From contig JBBDHG010000009.1 of NCBI GenBank assembly GCA_037951165.1, positions 12,736,501-12,800,500 of the forward strand: a stretch of DNA of 64,000 nt, written 5' to 3'. The notes under the pieces were generated by a model. That model did not search any database. It saw only the letters and a list, made by a program, of their open reading frames with translations, and was not told the origin of the DNA. The position numbers and the translations under genes are program-made. Shown here one piece after another: positions 47,601 through 60,050 of the stretch. Each line of letters opens with the position of its first letter. Positions within the stretch are counted from its first letter, which is position 1. The stretch is from Lophius americanus. Lineage: Eukaryota > Chordata > Actinopteri > Lophiiformes > Lophiidae.

Positions 47601-50411
47601 TAAGGAACAGACTTGGATGCCTGAGGAGGGACTGTAGAGATGACGCTGCTGAAATCACAACAAAGTATGGTATGGAGTCAGGGAATGAGGTTCACAGGTC
47701 ACAACATACCAAGACACTCCCCTCTGCTCCATGGAGAGCAAATGTGGCATCTAAGGATGGCAACAGGGAACAAAGGATGAAAAATGAGAGCTGTATGGAA
47801 TTTTGATGAGACAAGGGAACAGGCAGCGTTAAAACAAAGATCGTCACAACATGCGCTCTGCTACTTGATTACAAAAGGGTGTGCGAGGCGTTTGATTGCA
47901 TGTCCCAGCAGAGGCCATTAGGGGTTCTGCTTGTTGGAGGGCTTAATTTACACTCATCTGATCCGGCTTCTGCGCCGCATGAACAAAGACTGAACAAAGT
48001 TTGCGGGAATCATCCTGAGCACTAGGGGGTGCTCTTCAAGAGAGTCAACTGATGGAGAGCATCAGCACTGTAAGTGTTGAAGTTTCTCTATTCTCCTAAC
48101 ACAAATGGTTCCACATCACCACATGGCAGCAAAGCGACATCACAACATCACCGCAACAGAGAACCCTCTCCATGAGTCCTTGTCTGTTTATCCTGAATTA
48201 AACAGCAGCAGCAGCATAACACCGGTCCATCTGAGGGTCAAAGGGCCATGATGGCTGTAGGTTTAGCATCGAGTGTGACTTTTTACATATGATCAAACAG
48301 CATTTTATAATTAATGAAAACTAAAGAAAAAAAGTCCAATATAAACAGTAATTTACCAGCCCTGTTACACAGATGATTATCTCATACCCCGCTTCCTGCC
48401 AATTTATAAAATAAAATCTCTTGAATTTGTCTTTGTTACAGTTCGGTACTTTCTTATTTTGAATTGCTTTCATCAGATATCCAATTTGGCTCTGTTACTA
48501 CATGCAGAAGCTGAACAACACAGGCCTTCCGTTACATTTCAGCTTAATATTCAAATAATGATGAGGTAGAGTTGGCAGCATCCTTGTTGTTACAATGTAA
48601 TACAGCATGTTTGAGTCTCAAGAGGAACTTGTTCCAGCCAGAGTGAAAACCATCAAGGTTAGCAGCATTAAGCCCTTCAAAACCTCGACCAAGATGCATG
48701 AAAAGAAATTTGAGATCATAAATAACAAAGAAACACAGCCTTGCCAGAGTGGCCTGCTTACGATTGATTTTTATGCATATGCATTAATTTGAAATAAAAG
48801 AAATGCTGTTTCAGTGCTAATTACAGAGATGAAAGGAAGTAGAATATGCAAGGCAATGAACTTTGTTTAATGCGTAGCACATGGCTTATTCAGGGACACG
48901 GTGCTTGAATACAACCCAACCCCATTTCTGCTAGCCGTCGAGGAGGCTATTATTTTAAATGGAAACTGTAGTTACACGCTGGTTATAAAAGAGAAAGAAA
49001 AAAGATGCACTCCTTTGCACTTTAGTCATGCAGCAGAGCTGAACAATGTGCGTCTTAGACAATGAGAGCATGTATTTTTCCCAGCTTGAGCAAAGGGGTT
49101 AACTGGCTGTGGAGAGATCCTTGACCTATCTGAGATGAGCTTCCCACCCCCTTAAGCAATGTGGAATATCTGATTGCTGATTATGAGTTTATTCCCCATT
49201 GCGCTGAGCCTTTTGCATGTCAGGATCCATTCCTCTCCAGCTGAACTGATTAAGGAGTGGGAGATGATGCTACAGCTCTTTTAGTGAGATTGCTGAAAGG
49301 CTCTCAGAAAACCCAGTAATCTGGAGTGCAGCTGGTAATCATCCACTACTGAGTTTTGTGGAGGCTTTTGGGGTTGTTTTGTTATTTTAAAGTATTCTCT
49401 TTTTTTCTTTTTCTTTTTGCATATTGTTGTCTTTGTTCCCCTGGGCCTCGTGTTTGTGGATGAGGGCTTTCCAGGTGCTGAGTATAGGTCCTTGTCAAGC
49501 TGGGTGCTCGGCTCAGGCTAGTCCAGCCTCAACAACAGCAGCATCAGCAAAGACTCCTGCTCAGAGTCGCAGGATCTGCTTATGATCACCCCTTTTACAG
49601 GAGCATAATTTGAGCCAAACATTTTGGCTCTTGATGAAAAGATGCTTCCTTTTTGCTCATTTTCACAGAATCAAATAAATGGGACAAAGGTTTCATATGA
49701 ATCCAATGAGATAATTCCTCAGAACTATAGAACTTTATAAGGAGGGGGAAAGGGGGGGGGGGGTTAAAAGATTTATATGACTCTCAATTGATTTCTGTCA
49801 CAACGAAACAGGTTTCTAGCAAAAAATACTGTCATCACTGCTTTATTTGCTTGCAGGGATCTGTTGCTGAGGTACAAATCAGCAGCAGTCGTCTCTGAGT
49901 TTGTTTTTGTCAATAATTGGAGGGGAAAGGAGGACAGTCCTGTTGGTACTGTGCTGCTGGCTGTTTGAATGCCTGTAATGTTTGTGTCGGAGCAAAAGAA
50001 GAAAAATCCCCCAAAACTAAGCATCTTCACTTCCTAACAAAGCTTCACAGGTCTTTGCTAAAGATGTCCGACTGTCACACTGCTCAGAGCTCTAGCTCTT
50101 GAGTGTTTTGCCCCCCAATTGAAAATACAAATAGTATAATATACATAATTAAGATATTAGCAGTATTAGATGGTTATACACAGGTTCACAGACAGATGAA
50201 TGAACTGGGGAAGTCAGCTGCCTTTCCCTTCAGTGTGTTTGATTGAAAAATTTAGATTATTTTATATAACAGTTCCTGGATCAGCAGTTTACAGTAAAGC
50301 TAACAAAATTTTCAAATCTAACACCATCAGTCCCAGTAAAGAAATGAATATTGTCTGAGCTCTGTTTACTTGTGTGTGTGAAATGTTTTACCGCTGTGAT
50401 GTAAATCCCTG

Positions 50412-50457
50412 AACTTGTGATAGGTGGAATCTTTGCAGGTTCCACCCATCACAACTT
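50412..50457. repeat. Imperfect 18-bp inverted repeat (hairpin)
   Basis: AACTTGTGATAGGTGGAA (50412-50429) pairs with TTCCACCCATCACAACTT (50440-50457) at 16 of 18 positions across a 10-nt loop. It is too short for a standard miRNA precursor and has no flanking repeat. It could be a dimeric protein site or a relic. Confidence 0.5.
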
Positions 50458-50610
50458 GGAGTTTATCTGATTTGTTTTCATGACGCTTAGCTTGTATAAT
50501 GTTGAAATATGTTTTTTAGGGGGGAAAAAAATACTGGTAAAATCTTTTCTTCATTCCTCTTTCTTTGCTATGTGAAGCTAAAAACCCAACATTCTTTTAA
50601 TCGTTTGCAG

Positions 50611-50668
50611 TATCAGATCAGCCTCATTATTCTGGGCCGTTTTAACTGACACTGAGGATCAAGTGAAG
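50611..50668 (+). other. Candidate exon, 58 bp
   Basis: An acceptor (ATTCTTTTAATCGTTTGCAG, ending 50610) and a strong donor (GAAG|GTAAGA, from 50669) bound 58 bp. One of three frames is open: one base then 19 codons, with residues ending TDTEDQVK. The other two contain stops. I do not recognise the peptide. It may be a real exon of a gene spanning the window, an exon of a non-coding RNA, or chance. Confidence 0.2.
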
Positions 50669-51134
50669 GTAAGAGCGCGAGTAATCAAAGGCATGATGGG
50701 AGATAGGTACCTGCAAATTTCCCTCAAACCTGGGTATGATTGGAGTAGAAATACGGTGTGTTTGACATACCTTGCCCGCTTGAGTGGGTAAGGAAGTTGT
50801 TTTTTTATCTTTTGACACATGATTACACCAGGCCCTTCCAGCTTTGATCTCAACATGGATTTTTTTTTTCTTTCTTCTCTAGATTATTATAATTTATACA
50901 TAAGGGATTTTGTATTTTTGTTTTTTTTTCTTGAGCCTCGGTAAACTCAAGTAAATATAGTATATATAGTAGATTAACATTGTATTAATTTCCACATTCT
51001 CATTACCAAAGCCCTGAGGTAATTAATCAGAGACCATGGTATATGAGGAGATAGACACTGTTCAAATAATTTATTCCTTTCTGCTCTTACCAAGCGTGAG
51101 AAAAAGTGTCTGATCAATTCCTCCCTTAGATGTA

Positions 51135-51167
51135 GCTCTTTGAAGACACACGGTGTCTTATGAGAGC
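51135..51167. repeat. 15-bp imperfect hairpin
   Basis: GCTCTTTGAAGACAC (51135-51149) pairs with GTGTCTTATGAGAGC (51153-51167), with two mismatches and one G:T pair, around a three-base loop. There is no T run after it and no eukaryotic terminator role is expected, so its significance is unknown. Confidence 0.45.
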
Positions 51168-52791
51168 AGCGCCATAGTATTTTTTTCTCCACAAATCAAG
51201 GGCTGCAGACATTGCAAATACTGCACAAACGTTGCAGGGCATCATTGCCTCATCCCAATAGCCCACAATTCCCAATAAATAGAGCAACCCTAAAACCCCA
51301 ATTAAACCCATACACGTGCCAAACACACACCTTGCTGTATTGTGTCACAGCACTGCAGCTCAGCCTATGTACAGAGTTTGCGGTTTGCTGATTCAAAGAA
51401 AATAGCCATAGTAATTACTCTAAAGACATAAAAGGCAGCATTAGCTTGGTGCCATGACATTGGGCTAGTTTGTCACTAAAAAGGTTGTGAAAATTTGATG
51501 AAAGACAGGTGATCCAAGTGAAGAAAACCTTACGATTACGAAACATAGATCAAATGTTAATGTACTTAAAATTTGGAGTGCTGCATGTTTCTCCATATTG
51601 TCTTTCTTTGAAGAAAAAATAACAAAATCTAGTACAGAGCAATACTGCCAGTGATCATATGTAGAAAGCTTGACTGAAAGTGAATTGCTAATACATAAAT
51701 ATGCACAGTGGGTATTTTCAGATGCCGATTGAATAATTAGTAGCCGCACTTTGAATTGCATGCCCTCTGTGGACACTTGCACGGCCAAATTAAATGTAAA
51801 CTAGCAAAATTTCAGTGTATGTTTCCCCAAAGTTTCTATAAAATTGATTGATAACATTCTTTTATATTATATCCTGGTAAATAGTTTAATATTTAATGTA
51901 ATTTTCAGAGTTATAATGAACTACAATTAGAGAAGATGCTCCTCTGAATTGATAATCAGAACCATATATGGAATTTCAAATGTCTGCATTGTGAAGAGTT
52001 GTGAAGAGTGTAGATTTTCTACAGCTCAGCTGCTCTTCATGTTTGTGTTGTATTCTGTATGTCCATATGAATGTTATGGCTGTCACTAATGTGCGTTTGT
52101 GAGATAAATGTGATCTCACTATTCTATATTCCTTGAGCAACCACAAAGGCCCCCAGTGACGAAAGGTTTATTTTTAAATCTAAAGGCAAGGCCTCTTGTA
52201 GATTAATTTCAGAAACAAATTGAGCTTTGTGGAATTTGTGTGTTTTCTGCAAAAATCTATTCCTGAAACATATGGTTGTGTTTAATGTTGTTGGATGGTC
52301 CTGCATAGTGTTTTGTTGTTGTTGTATTTGTGCGTGTGTGAAAACATAAGCAAACTTTCTAGACTGGATAAGATCCGGAGGTTGCGGTAATGTTGGCTCA
52401 GTATTTCTCCATTGACCCGGGGTGTGTTTTATTAGCACAATATGGATGTGCAGGGCTGCTTGTGAATTGAAGTGCTCGGAGACTATTTGCTGAAGGTCAT
52501 TTGGGATCATAGCGTGCAATTAATAATTCCTGAAAGCATCCAACATCTCCATCTGTTCTGCTGAATCCATCGCTCCACTTCAAAGACAAAGGCGGCATCT
52601 GCAGGTAAGCATTAAACCTGCCTCCAGGCTAAAATGTTGGAGGTGGGATTCTTTGTAGAGGCAACATATCGCTGGTCATCAGGTCATGCTGCTCATTTAT
52701 TAGACAATTAATGTTGTATGTTTGCTCGCACAGCATGATCCTATGAACACATAGGTACACAAAGACCTGCACACTCCCTGTGTAATGAGGC

Positions 52792-52794
<3 letters not shown>

Positions 52795-52878
<84 letters not shown>
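52795..52878. repeat. (TG)42 microsatellite
   Basis: Eighty-four bases of uninterrupted TG, followed by GAGTGTGTGTACGTGTG. It is among the longest pure arrays in the window and probably highly variable; it can adopt Z-DNA in principle. Confidence 0.98.
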
Positions 52879-52880
<2 letters not shown>

Positions 52881-53914
52881 TGTGTGTACGTGTGTTTTCA
52901 GCTTCCTCTGGTTCAGTTCAGTGTGGTTTAGTTAATCCACACAGACCCTTCCTGGCTGCCGGCCTCTCCACAGTTGTGCATTCACCACCTTTCTTCTTGT
53001 CAAGGTGCTACCAGAAAAATGAACAGATCTGATTTTGAACTGGGTATTTAATCACACGCGTTGTGTGTGTCGGCATGTGTAGTTGACCACATCACTAGTT
53101 CAGGAGGCACGATTCAAACAGTTCTCAATGACAGGCCCACTTCAAATACACAGGAGTCCTGCAGTGAGTAAATGGATGTTTGGCAGTCGCATTTGCTGCC
53201 CAGGCCTGGTGGGCGCTGTGGGCGAGGAGGCAAGTGCCTGGCTGAGTGAAAGATGGCAGTGTGCACGGAGAGTGTGTGCATACAGCTGAGGCTGTGACAG
53301 AAAACAGTGAGGGTTCTGCTCCCGCTGTTTCATCTTCCCTTGCCAATGATACTGTAGATTCCGGCTTTGATTTTGTTGATAGTGTTTGTCCAGTGCGTCC
53401 CTGGACAGCCGTTCATCTCACTTCTTTATATGAGACAGAGCTCATGAGGAATATCTTAGATATGAATGTAGATATTTCATAATTAATTATCTGATAGTGA
53501 GTAGAGCATGAGCCTTTACATTTTCACTGCTGATGAAGCACCTGTGACTATGAGTTACTCCACCGTCTTTCACCCGTGAGCACTTTCACTGTACAGTACT
53601 GTAGGGCTGACCAGTGAGTCCCCTCAAATCACCATCAGCTTCAGACTGCTTAGCTTGGCCAATTTGATTTCACATCTCTGCTGACTCATAACCCTGTCAG
53701 GTCCTTTCTTTTTTATCATGTCTGTGCCTGCAGTGGACATTCAGTACAAGCAGTGGGAATTAATTATTAAGATTAGAAATCGAGCTTCTGTCGCTGGGAT
53801 TTTTGTCAAAGGCGTTTTTTTTTGGTTTAATATTGATATCTGATTACTGCAAAGACCAAGATACATTTGAAAGCAGTCATCTTGTTGTATTTATTACTCT
53901 ATAACATTTCATAG

Positions 53915-53993
53915 GTTAATGGGTCTATCACAACGGCCAGGAAACAGAGAAGGAAGGGATTTTGGCTATTGCTAAAACTCCCAAAGTAGCCAG
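53915..53993 (+). other. Candidate non-coding exon, 79 bp
   Basis: It is bounded by an acceptor (ATAACATTTCATAG, ending 53914, in pyrimidine-biased context) and a perfect consensus donor (CCAG|GTAAGT, from 53994). All three frames contain a stop, so an internal coding exon is excluded. A long non-coding RNA exon or a chance pair remains possible. Confidence 0.2.
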
Positions 53994-54599
53994 GTAAGTC
54001 CCAAGGGAGTAGCTGCACTGGACTGCGGCTCAGATCAACATGATAACGAGGGAATGATGGAGCTGCTTACATTCTCAGGGAACTGAGTGTGTTGGGGTTC
54101 AAGGTTATCTGGACAAATCAGACTCCTGTTTCCATTCATCCCCTCCCAACCCACCAGCCGGTCGTTCATGGGCAAACCAGCAAATTAGCAATTCTGATGT
54201 CTGCAAGTAGGTCTGGCAAGGGAATGCTTGTGAATTCTAATGCAATGATTAAACTTTCATATCCATCCAGGGGAAGTGCTGAATATACAAAATAAGCAAC
54301 TGCTTTTTATTTTTCAGCACTTTAAGTAAGGCTGTTCAGATAGACAAAACATGAACCCTTTAGATTGGTTAAATGGATCAGGCCAATTGTGTCCTTCACA
54401 AAAATCCCTGAAGTCCAGATTTATGTACTGACCAAAGAAACGGGTAGCAATGCAACCGTTAACGTATTTTATTGCATCTTTATGCAGGCCCAACCCCAAT
54501 CCTCAATGTTGGAAATGTTGCTACTCGGTGTGGATTAACATATTAATGGTAATATTTAGGGGAAATTTAAGCAATATAACGCTTCCTTGGACGGCCACG

Positions 54600-54935
54600 C
54601 TAAGTGGATGGATGGGAATGTGAGGGACATGGAGCCTTCGTCCAAACCGCCTGCATGCAGCTTTAATGTAAGGTGGCCTTATCAGGCTCTACCTCCTGCT
54701 GAGCCACAGCCTAGCTTCGCTCCACTCCCCACTCCTAGAGCTCCCAAAACATGGGCCTTCATTAGCAGGGCTAAATATCCCCGTTCTCTGCAATCTCTAT
54801 CATTTCTTGCCTTGAGGCAATTCGATAATTACCTGTTCTCATTTCCCCTCCTTCTGGACAGCAGGGAAGTGTTCTGACTTGCATTAGTTTGCATGAAAAA
54901 TTATCAGAATATTACACATTTCTCCATCCCGCAGC
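54600..54935. promoter_or_regulatory. Candidate conserved non-coding element
   Basis: Complex, repeat-free sequence including GGCAATTCGATAATTACCTG (about 54817-54836) and TTGCATTAGTTTGCATGAAA (about 54879-54898), with POU- and homeobox-like cores. A 96-codon plus-strand frame overlaps it but is proline-rich without recognisable domains, and no splice pair encloses it. Confidence 0.25.
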
Positions 54936-56905
54936 CTCTGACACAAGAAATATGGAGTCGCAGGAGCTGTGATAGACAGGTGTCTGTCTTTAATGTTCCT
55001 GGGAGAATGGTGACTTTGTTTTAGTGCTTCGGCAAGAATTCTGATGGAAGTGGGAATGAGTGCATAATGTCTATAAAGGCTTTGTTGCTTTGTTTAACCT
55101 GTCATTTGTTCCAGGCACTATTGTTATGCATTACATTGCTCTTTTTTGCTTCTGTGTAGGTGGCAAAGAACTTAGGGATTTTCTGAATTTAAACTCATCA
55201 GTGAGTTTCCCATAGGAAAACTATCAGGTTTAAAGCGGAGAAGCATCTCCTTCTGCTGACTCCTGCCGGAGTTTTGGAGGACTGATAAGTTCAGTATACA
55301 ATGCCTGTTAGGCGAAAGCATCTTAAGTGGTTATAGCCGACATTATGTCAGAAGGCTAGAAATTGCATACAGCTGCACATATTCTGTCTCATATTTTTCA
55401 TTGCTATGTGTTGGTTGATGGCATCTCTCTGGATCAGGAGATGAAGTTGTTTACTATTAAAAGGCGGAGAGCTCCGCTCGACCTAACCTCTGTGGTCAGG
55501 AAAAATCATATAATAAGCATGAAAGTGCACCTGATTTTTTCATATGAAACAGTGCTTCTTCATTTTTCTTTAAAGGCCTGCTACAGTTGGTAAATACTCC
55601 TACTTTTACAAGGATATATCATGCATTTCATGAGTTTCCAAAATTGATTTCTGGTTAATTTAATCAGAACTTTGAAAACTACCATTTTTAGCAGTGAAAA
55701 GATTGATTGTATCCAATTGAAGAAATGCTTTTAAATATAATTTATAAATGCGTATTAAATATTTTTTTTCTGGAACTTGTCTTTGAAGGAGAGGATCTTT
55801 TCTGCTGCAGAGTTTGGTCAGCGCATGAGCTTAAGACTTTGTGATGGTCACTTTAATCTCTAATAAAGGCTTGTCCCTGACTCTGCTCAGCCCTCTGATG
55901 GCAGAGCCTTCGTAAACAGGCCTGTCAGAAGGATTTCAGTCCAAGCAGTGCAAATGGCAAAAAAAGATCCAGGGACCAAGCCATGCTAGCATAATGGTCT
56001 GATTCCGATATAGCCTGTAAAAGATATGTATGAGAAAATGTTTTCTACTCTGCATGACAAGCTTACTGCTGTAGCAGAATCACAAAATACCTCTGGACTA
56101 ACCCTCTCTTAAAAAAACAGCCACACTAGCATTGGAGAAAGACTTGCCTGCATTCAGTTGGTCGACATCCTTAATCATATGAGTAAACTGAAACACCATC
56201 AGCTACAAATAAACTCTCAGCTTTCGTGATTGCATCACAAATTGACCGTAAAATTTGTCTTTCCAAATTCAGTTAAGCTGTGTTGCAGCACATGCTTCTT
56301 TTAATTTTACCACATTACCATACAAATGAAGACAATTTCATGTATAACACCAAGCAAGAGATGTAAATGCCTGCTCAATGATTCTGTGAAACTGATTACT
56401 GCTTGCTCCGTGTTCTGACACATCCTGTGCTCATACGGCGTGTGCGACAGCTGGTTAGTAATTAGAATAATCTTCTCCCTCGTAGTGATTTAGCTTTCAT
56501 GACTGCAGCTTACCTCAAATTGAAAATAAATTTATAGATAAATGCCTTTGCTGTTCCAGTAAATTACTCCACCGCAACTCAAAGGAGCCATGTTGTTTAT
56601 TTTGGAGGTAAAAGAGCAATCAGAGAAAACAAACAAAGCGCTTTTTATGAGCGCTGTCAGATTAATAATGATGCTACCCAGCAGTGATGATGAAAATAAT
56701 TTTTCTTTTTCAGAACACTCTGCCTCACCTCGTCATGATTATTTTGGTTTCAATATTATTGTATCAAGTATTCACCACAGATTATGGAGATCGTTGATGC
56801 TAGCTCCAGGTTGGCCACGTTCAATGTACGGTCAATAAAATGGGAATTAACCTGGTGAACTAAAACAGGTGTGTCCATATTTATTTTCTTTAAGTAAGCA
56901 CAGAA

Positions 56906-56908
<3 letters not shown>

Positions 56909-56938
<30 letters not shown>
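56909..56938. repeat. (TA)15 microsatellite
   Basis: Fifteen TA units. Tyrosine-isoleucine runs in the frames around it are artefacts. Confidence 0.95.
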
Positions 56939-56940
<2 letters not shown>

Positions 56941-58066
56941 AAAACGCAATCATACAACCACACAAGCATCGGTTGACAGTGTAATGATGAGGCTATACAT
57001 GTGATGCATTGTTTTTTCCCAGCTTCTGTTCTAGTATATCTGGGCAAATCCCGTGGTGATGAGGCGTAGAATCTGTCATGGAGAAGGCATAAGCCTTTCA
57101 TATGCATAGCAGAGATAAGAGGCAGCCATTTTATCAGCCGAGCTGTCTCTCCAATATGCTTGCGCGTTATGTGTCGCCGGGAGCGCCTCCAGGAACATGT
57201 CCCTTTTATGACACGGCCCACGCTCGCCAGGAGGACGCCCAGTTTGTTCGGAGAGCTAACCTGACAATAATGTCAATTACAGCAATCAGCGGTGTTGACA
57301 AACACACCAGGAGAATTGTTGAGTTGATTGGTAGTTATGTCCCTGGACACCCCCCCCCCATCCGAGATTTCCTCTATAGTTTAACTAGCATGCAGGAGAA
57401 TTGTAACGGGTTTTCTAGAGAACTCTCCAAGCCCTCTGATCTTTTGTAATGGGGCAGTGCTCGTGCGAAAGTAAAGAGGCAGAGAAATGGATCGAGTGTG
57501 TGGAGAAAGAAGAGTAGGGAGGAAAACATTCTTCCTGTTAGTCATCACTGTGTGCGATCTGTTTCGATTCATTGAGTGTCGCATTTCCTGTCAGGCCAGT
57601 GGAAACATGTGGGATGTTGTTGTGGTGGGTCACCTTTCAGGATTGGGGCCCAAACATTGACCCAACACCATTAGCTGCAACGTAAGTAACCGCTTTAGAG
57701 CGCCGTTGTCGGCCGCTGAGAGTGAGGTCTGCTCAGAAGTGATGCAGGAGACACATATTAACAATGCAGTAGCGGCTCACCTGCTGCAGCGTGAAGTGAG
57801 TGCTTGGTTGGAACACATAAAGGCCTTTTCAGCATTTTTTTTTTTTGAGCAAGAACAGCATTGTACTACATCAGCCTGTTTGCAAAAAACCTGTTTTGAT
57901 AAGCGGATATCTTTTGAAGGGAAAAGATGATTCCGCTTATATTTCGGAGTACTTCAACTTCCCAGCACAGCACATGATTTTTTAATTTCTGTCTTAGAAT
58001 AACAAGGCTCTACATCATTGACGTAAAGCTGTCATTCAAAATGCCAAATTACGTGAATCTTAAATA

Positions 58067-58071
<5 letters not shown>
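56939..58071. other. Non-coding DNA; strong candidate regulatory block inside
   Basis: Between two microsatellites. It holds the 57.08-57.34 kb block described separately, a C(9) run near 57351 and a T(11) run near 57836-57846. A good donor-like GTAAGT at 57682 has no obvious partner acceptor. Confidence 0.55.
57080..57340. promoter_or_regulatory. Candidate conserved non-coding element
   Basis: High-complexity sequence rich in CpG and homeobox/POU-like cores: CATATGCATAGC (57099-57110), TTTTATCAGCCGAGC (about 57130-57144), TGACAATAATGTCAATTACAG (TGACA and its inverse TGTCA, about 57261-57281) and GTTGACAAACA. A 115-codon frame runs through it but lacks splice signals or domains. This is one of the most enhancer-like segments in the window. 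Confidence 0.3.

Positions 58072-58131
<60 letters not shown>
58072..58131. repeat. (AC)30 microsatellite
   Basis: Sixty bases of uninterrupted AC, bounded by AAATAAGAA and TAGAAAG. Simple repeat. Confidence 0.98.
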
Positions 58132-58134
<3 letters not shown>

Positions 58135-59399
58135 AAAGTTAGTCGACAACATTGGCCATATTACAGGATACTACAATATTTCATGTCAAGCCCAAGACAT
58201 GTTGTTTTGCTGAACAACAGAATTTGCCTCGTCTCAGACACTAAATGTGATTCAACAAATCCCCCTCCCTTACATTTGGAGTCTATAAAGGCAGCAGATC
58301 AGATTTTAACAGTAAAATCGGGAACTTTTCTATTTACTAGCGCTCCGGTCTCGTCATGTATGCACAGGGCTGGCGTTGCGATTTGTGTTTGAGTTACCTC
58401 AAAGTTAAAGCCAGACTTGGGCTGTGTGAAGTGACATTACCCACTGTGTTTTTTGCATAGTGTATCCTTTGTAAGAGCACATTGATACAAAAAGGCAGGT
58501 GGGAAAGCAGACGTGAGCTGCCTCTGCTGGCCCGGTTGAAGTGAACAGAGCTCATTTCACCAAATGTCTCTCTCACTTCTCTTACATAACGTTCTGTTAA
58601 GCTGGAGTTAGCAAACATCAGAAATCAGCAGGTTATTGGGACAGTAGAAAATGTGTTCAGTGGAGCAGTGTTTATTCTTGGTAAAAATAAACTTAATATG
58701 TGAGGCAAACAGTTGTTTTCCTCTTGTGGGGTTTAAGAATACAAAACATTTGGGGTGTTTAAATTAAGTTCCATATTCCATACAATACAGAATGCTCAAC
58801 CTAGATGACTGCCAAAAAACCATCCAAAACCATTTCCAGTGTGCTTTGGATCTTCCTATTCCTTAAAGACATAATGTCTACTTATTAGATAGTAATGCAA
58901 GCATAGTCAGTGCTGTCTGTTACAAATGTCTGGTGTCTGTCAGTGATGGAGGTGCAATCATTTACACACATGCTGATGAAATGAGGCTTGGGAATCCATT
59001 AGTGTCTGTCTAAATTACATCAACCCTGACACCGGTCTGATGTCCACAACCAGCTCATTGATTAAGAACAGTTTCCGATGGCCTCACATAAAAGGCCTCC
59101 GCATTAGTTAAGCAAGGTTCCTGCTTCCCTGATTCTGGCAGGATGGGCCATTTGTAAAATACATTTAGATTTTTTTCTTGTCAGAGAGAAATGCCTAAAT
59201 GAAATAAAATGTGGCTCTATATTAACCGCTGCATTTTCTTAAGCCAGTGACTCACCTTCGGAAATGGAGAGTTGATAATGCAGAAACAATTGTATAGGCT
59301 GAGCGGTGTAGCAGACATAATCCTGGAGCAGAAAAAAGGTACTGGGTCATGCAGGAAGTCATAAAAGACATCACAGTGTCCAATTACTAACCACGAGAA

Positions 59400-60050
59400 C
59401 ATCCGACATCTGAGATGTTTTCAGGGCGTCATAATTATTGACAGCCCATTTGAAAACCAGATTTAGATTGCCGTTGGAAGTCTCCGACTCAATTCAGTCA
59501 ACTCTTCTTTGAAATCCCTCTTTGGTTTTGATAAAAGAGAAAGCCGTGTCAATCAGGTGAACTAATGGGAAAGTGCATTTTGTAATTCACTCAAAGGGAA
59601 TAGTAATTTGAAAAGAGTTTGCAACCTTTTAACACATTCACACACAGCAGCGCTGACAGTCAAGCTCCATTATCTGACAGCTGGAGAGGTTAAAAATAAC
59701 TCTGCTCGCAGCAAATTAGACGTATCATTTAGCTTCTAAGTGAGAGATGAATCTTTGTGTGGATGCTCCTGCCATGCCATGACACCGGGGCAATACATCA
59801 GCCTGTGTTTTCCTGCCTTTTTCACAAACTCCGAATGGAATTGTAAACATATGAAGCAATTTCAAACCAAATGTATTCTCTGCGAGCCGCTCCCCTGCTA
59901 CGGTGAGGAGCCTCGCCGCTACAGCCTCGTACGTACATTACTACCCCATGCGCTCTCAAGCCAAAGTACCTAAATCATGATCTGGACGCCTGCAGGGTTA
60001 TTTGCTATCGCTCAAAGACAATCCTTGAACTGTTTTATATGTTTCTTTTC
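59400..60050. promoter_or_regulatory. Extended candidate conserved non-coding block
   Basis: About 650 bp of complex sequence with CGTCATAATTATTGACAG (about 59428-59445), TTGATAAAAGAG, TGTCAATCAGGTGAAC (about 59548-59563; TGTCAATCA is a MEIS/PBX-like site), CATTATCTGACAGCTGGAG and a CpG-bearing section at 59.88-59.95 kb. No simple repeat interrupts it. A 77-codon frame (59740-59973) is cysteine-containing but unrecognised. Conservation must be tested. Confidence 0.3.

Larger units (their letters stand above)
47041..52794. other. Non-coding DNA with candidate regulatory blocks
   Basis: Repeat-poor apart from a purine/G tract (about 49741-49763). Blocks near 47.40-47.60 and 49.13-49.33 kb have the complex, homeobox-core-rich look of conserved elements. 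Exon-like segments at 50611-50668 and a donor near 52606 are described separately. The 131-codon minus-strand frame at 52124-52519 has no recognisable domain. Confidence 0.55.
52879..56908. other. Non-coding DNA with candidate regulatory and exon-like segments
   Basis: No frame above 100 codons and nothing recognised as protein. It includes an exon-like segment at 53915-53993 and a motif-rich block at about 54.60-54.93 kb. AT-rich sequence occupies about 55.6-55.77 kb. Confidence 0.55.

Noticed and set aside
51135..51167. Bacterial-type intrinsic terminator
   Set aside because: There is a hairpin but no following T run, and the organism is a vertebrate.
52124..52519. 131-codon minus-strand frame
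   Set aside because: No recognisable domain, no splice or promoter context, and a length that can occur by chance in 64 kb of six-frame translation.
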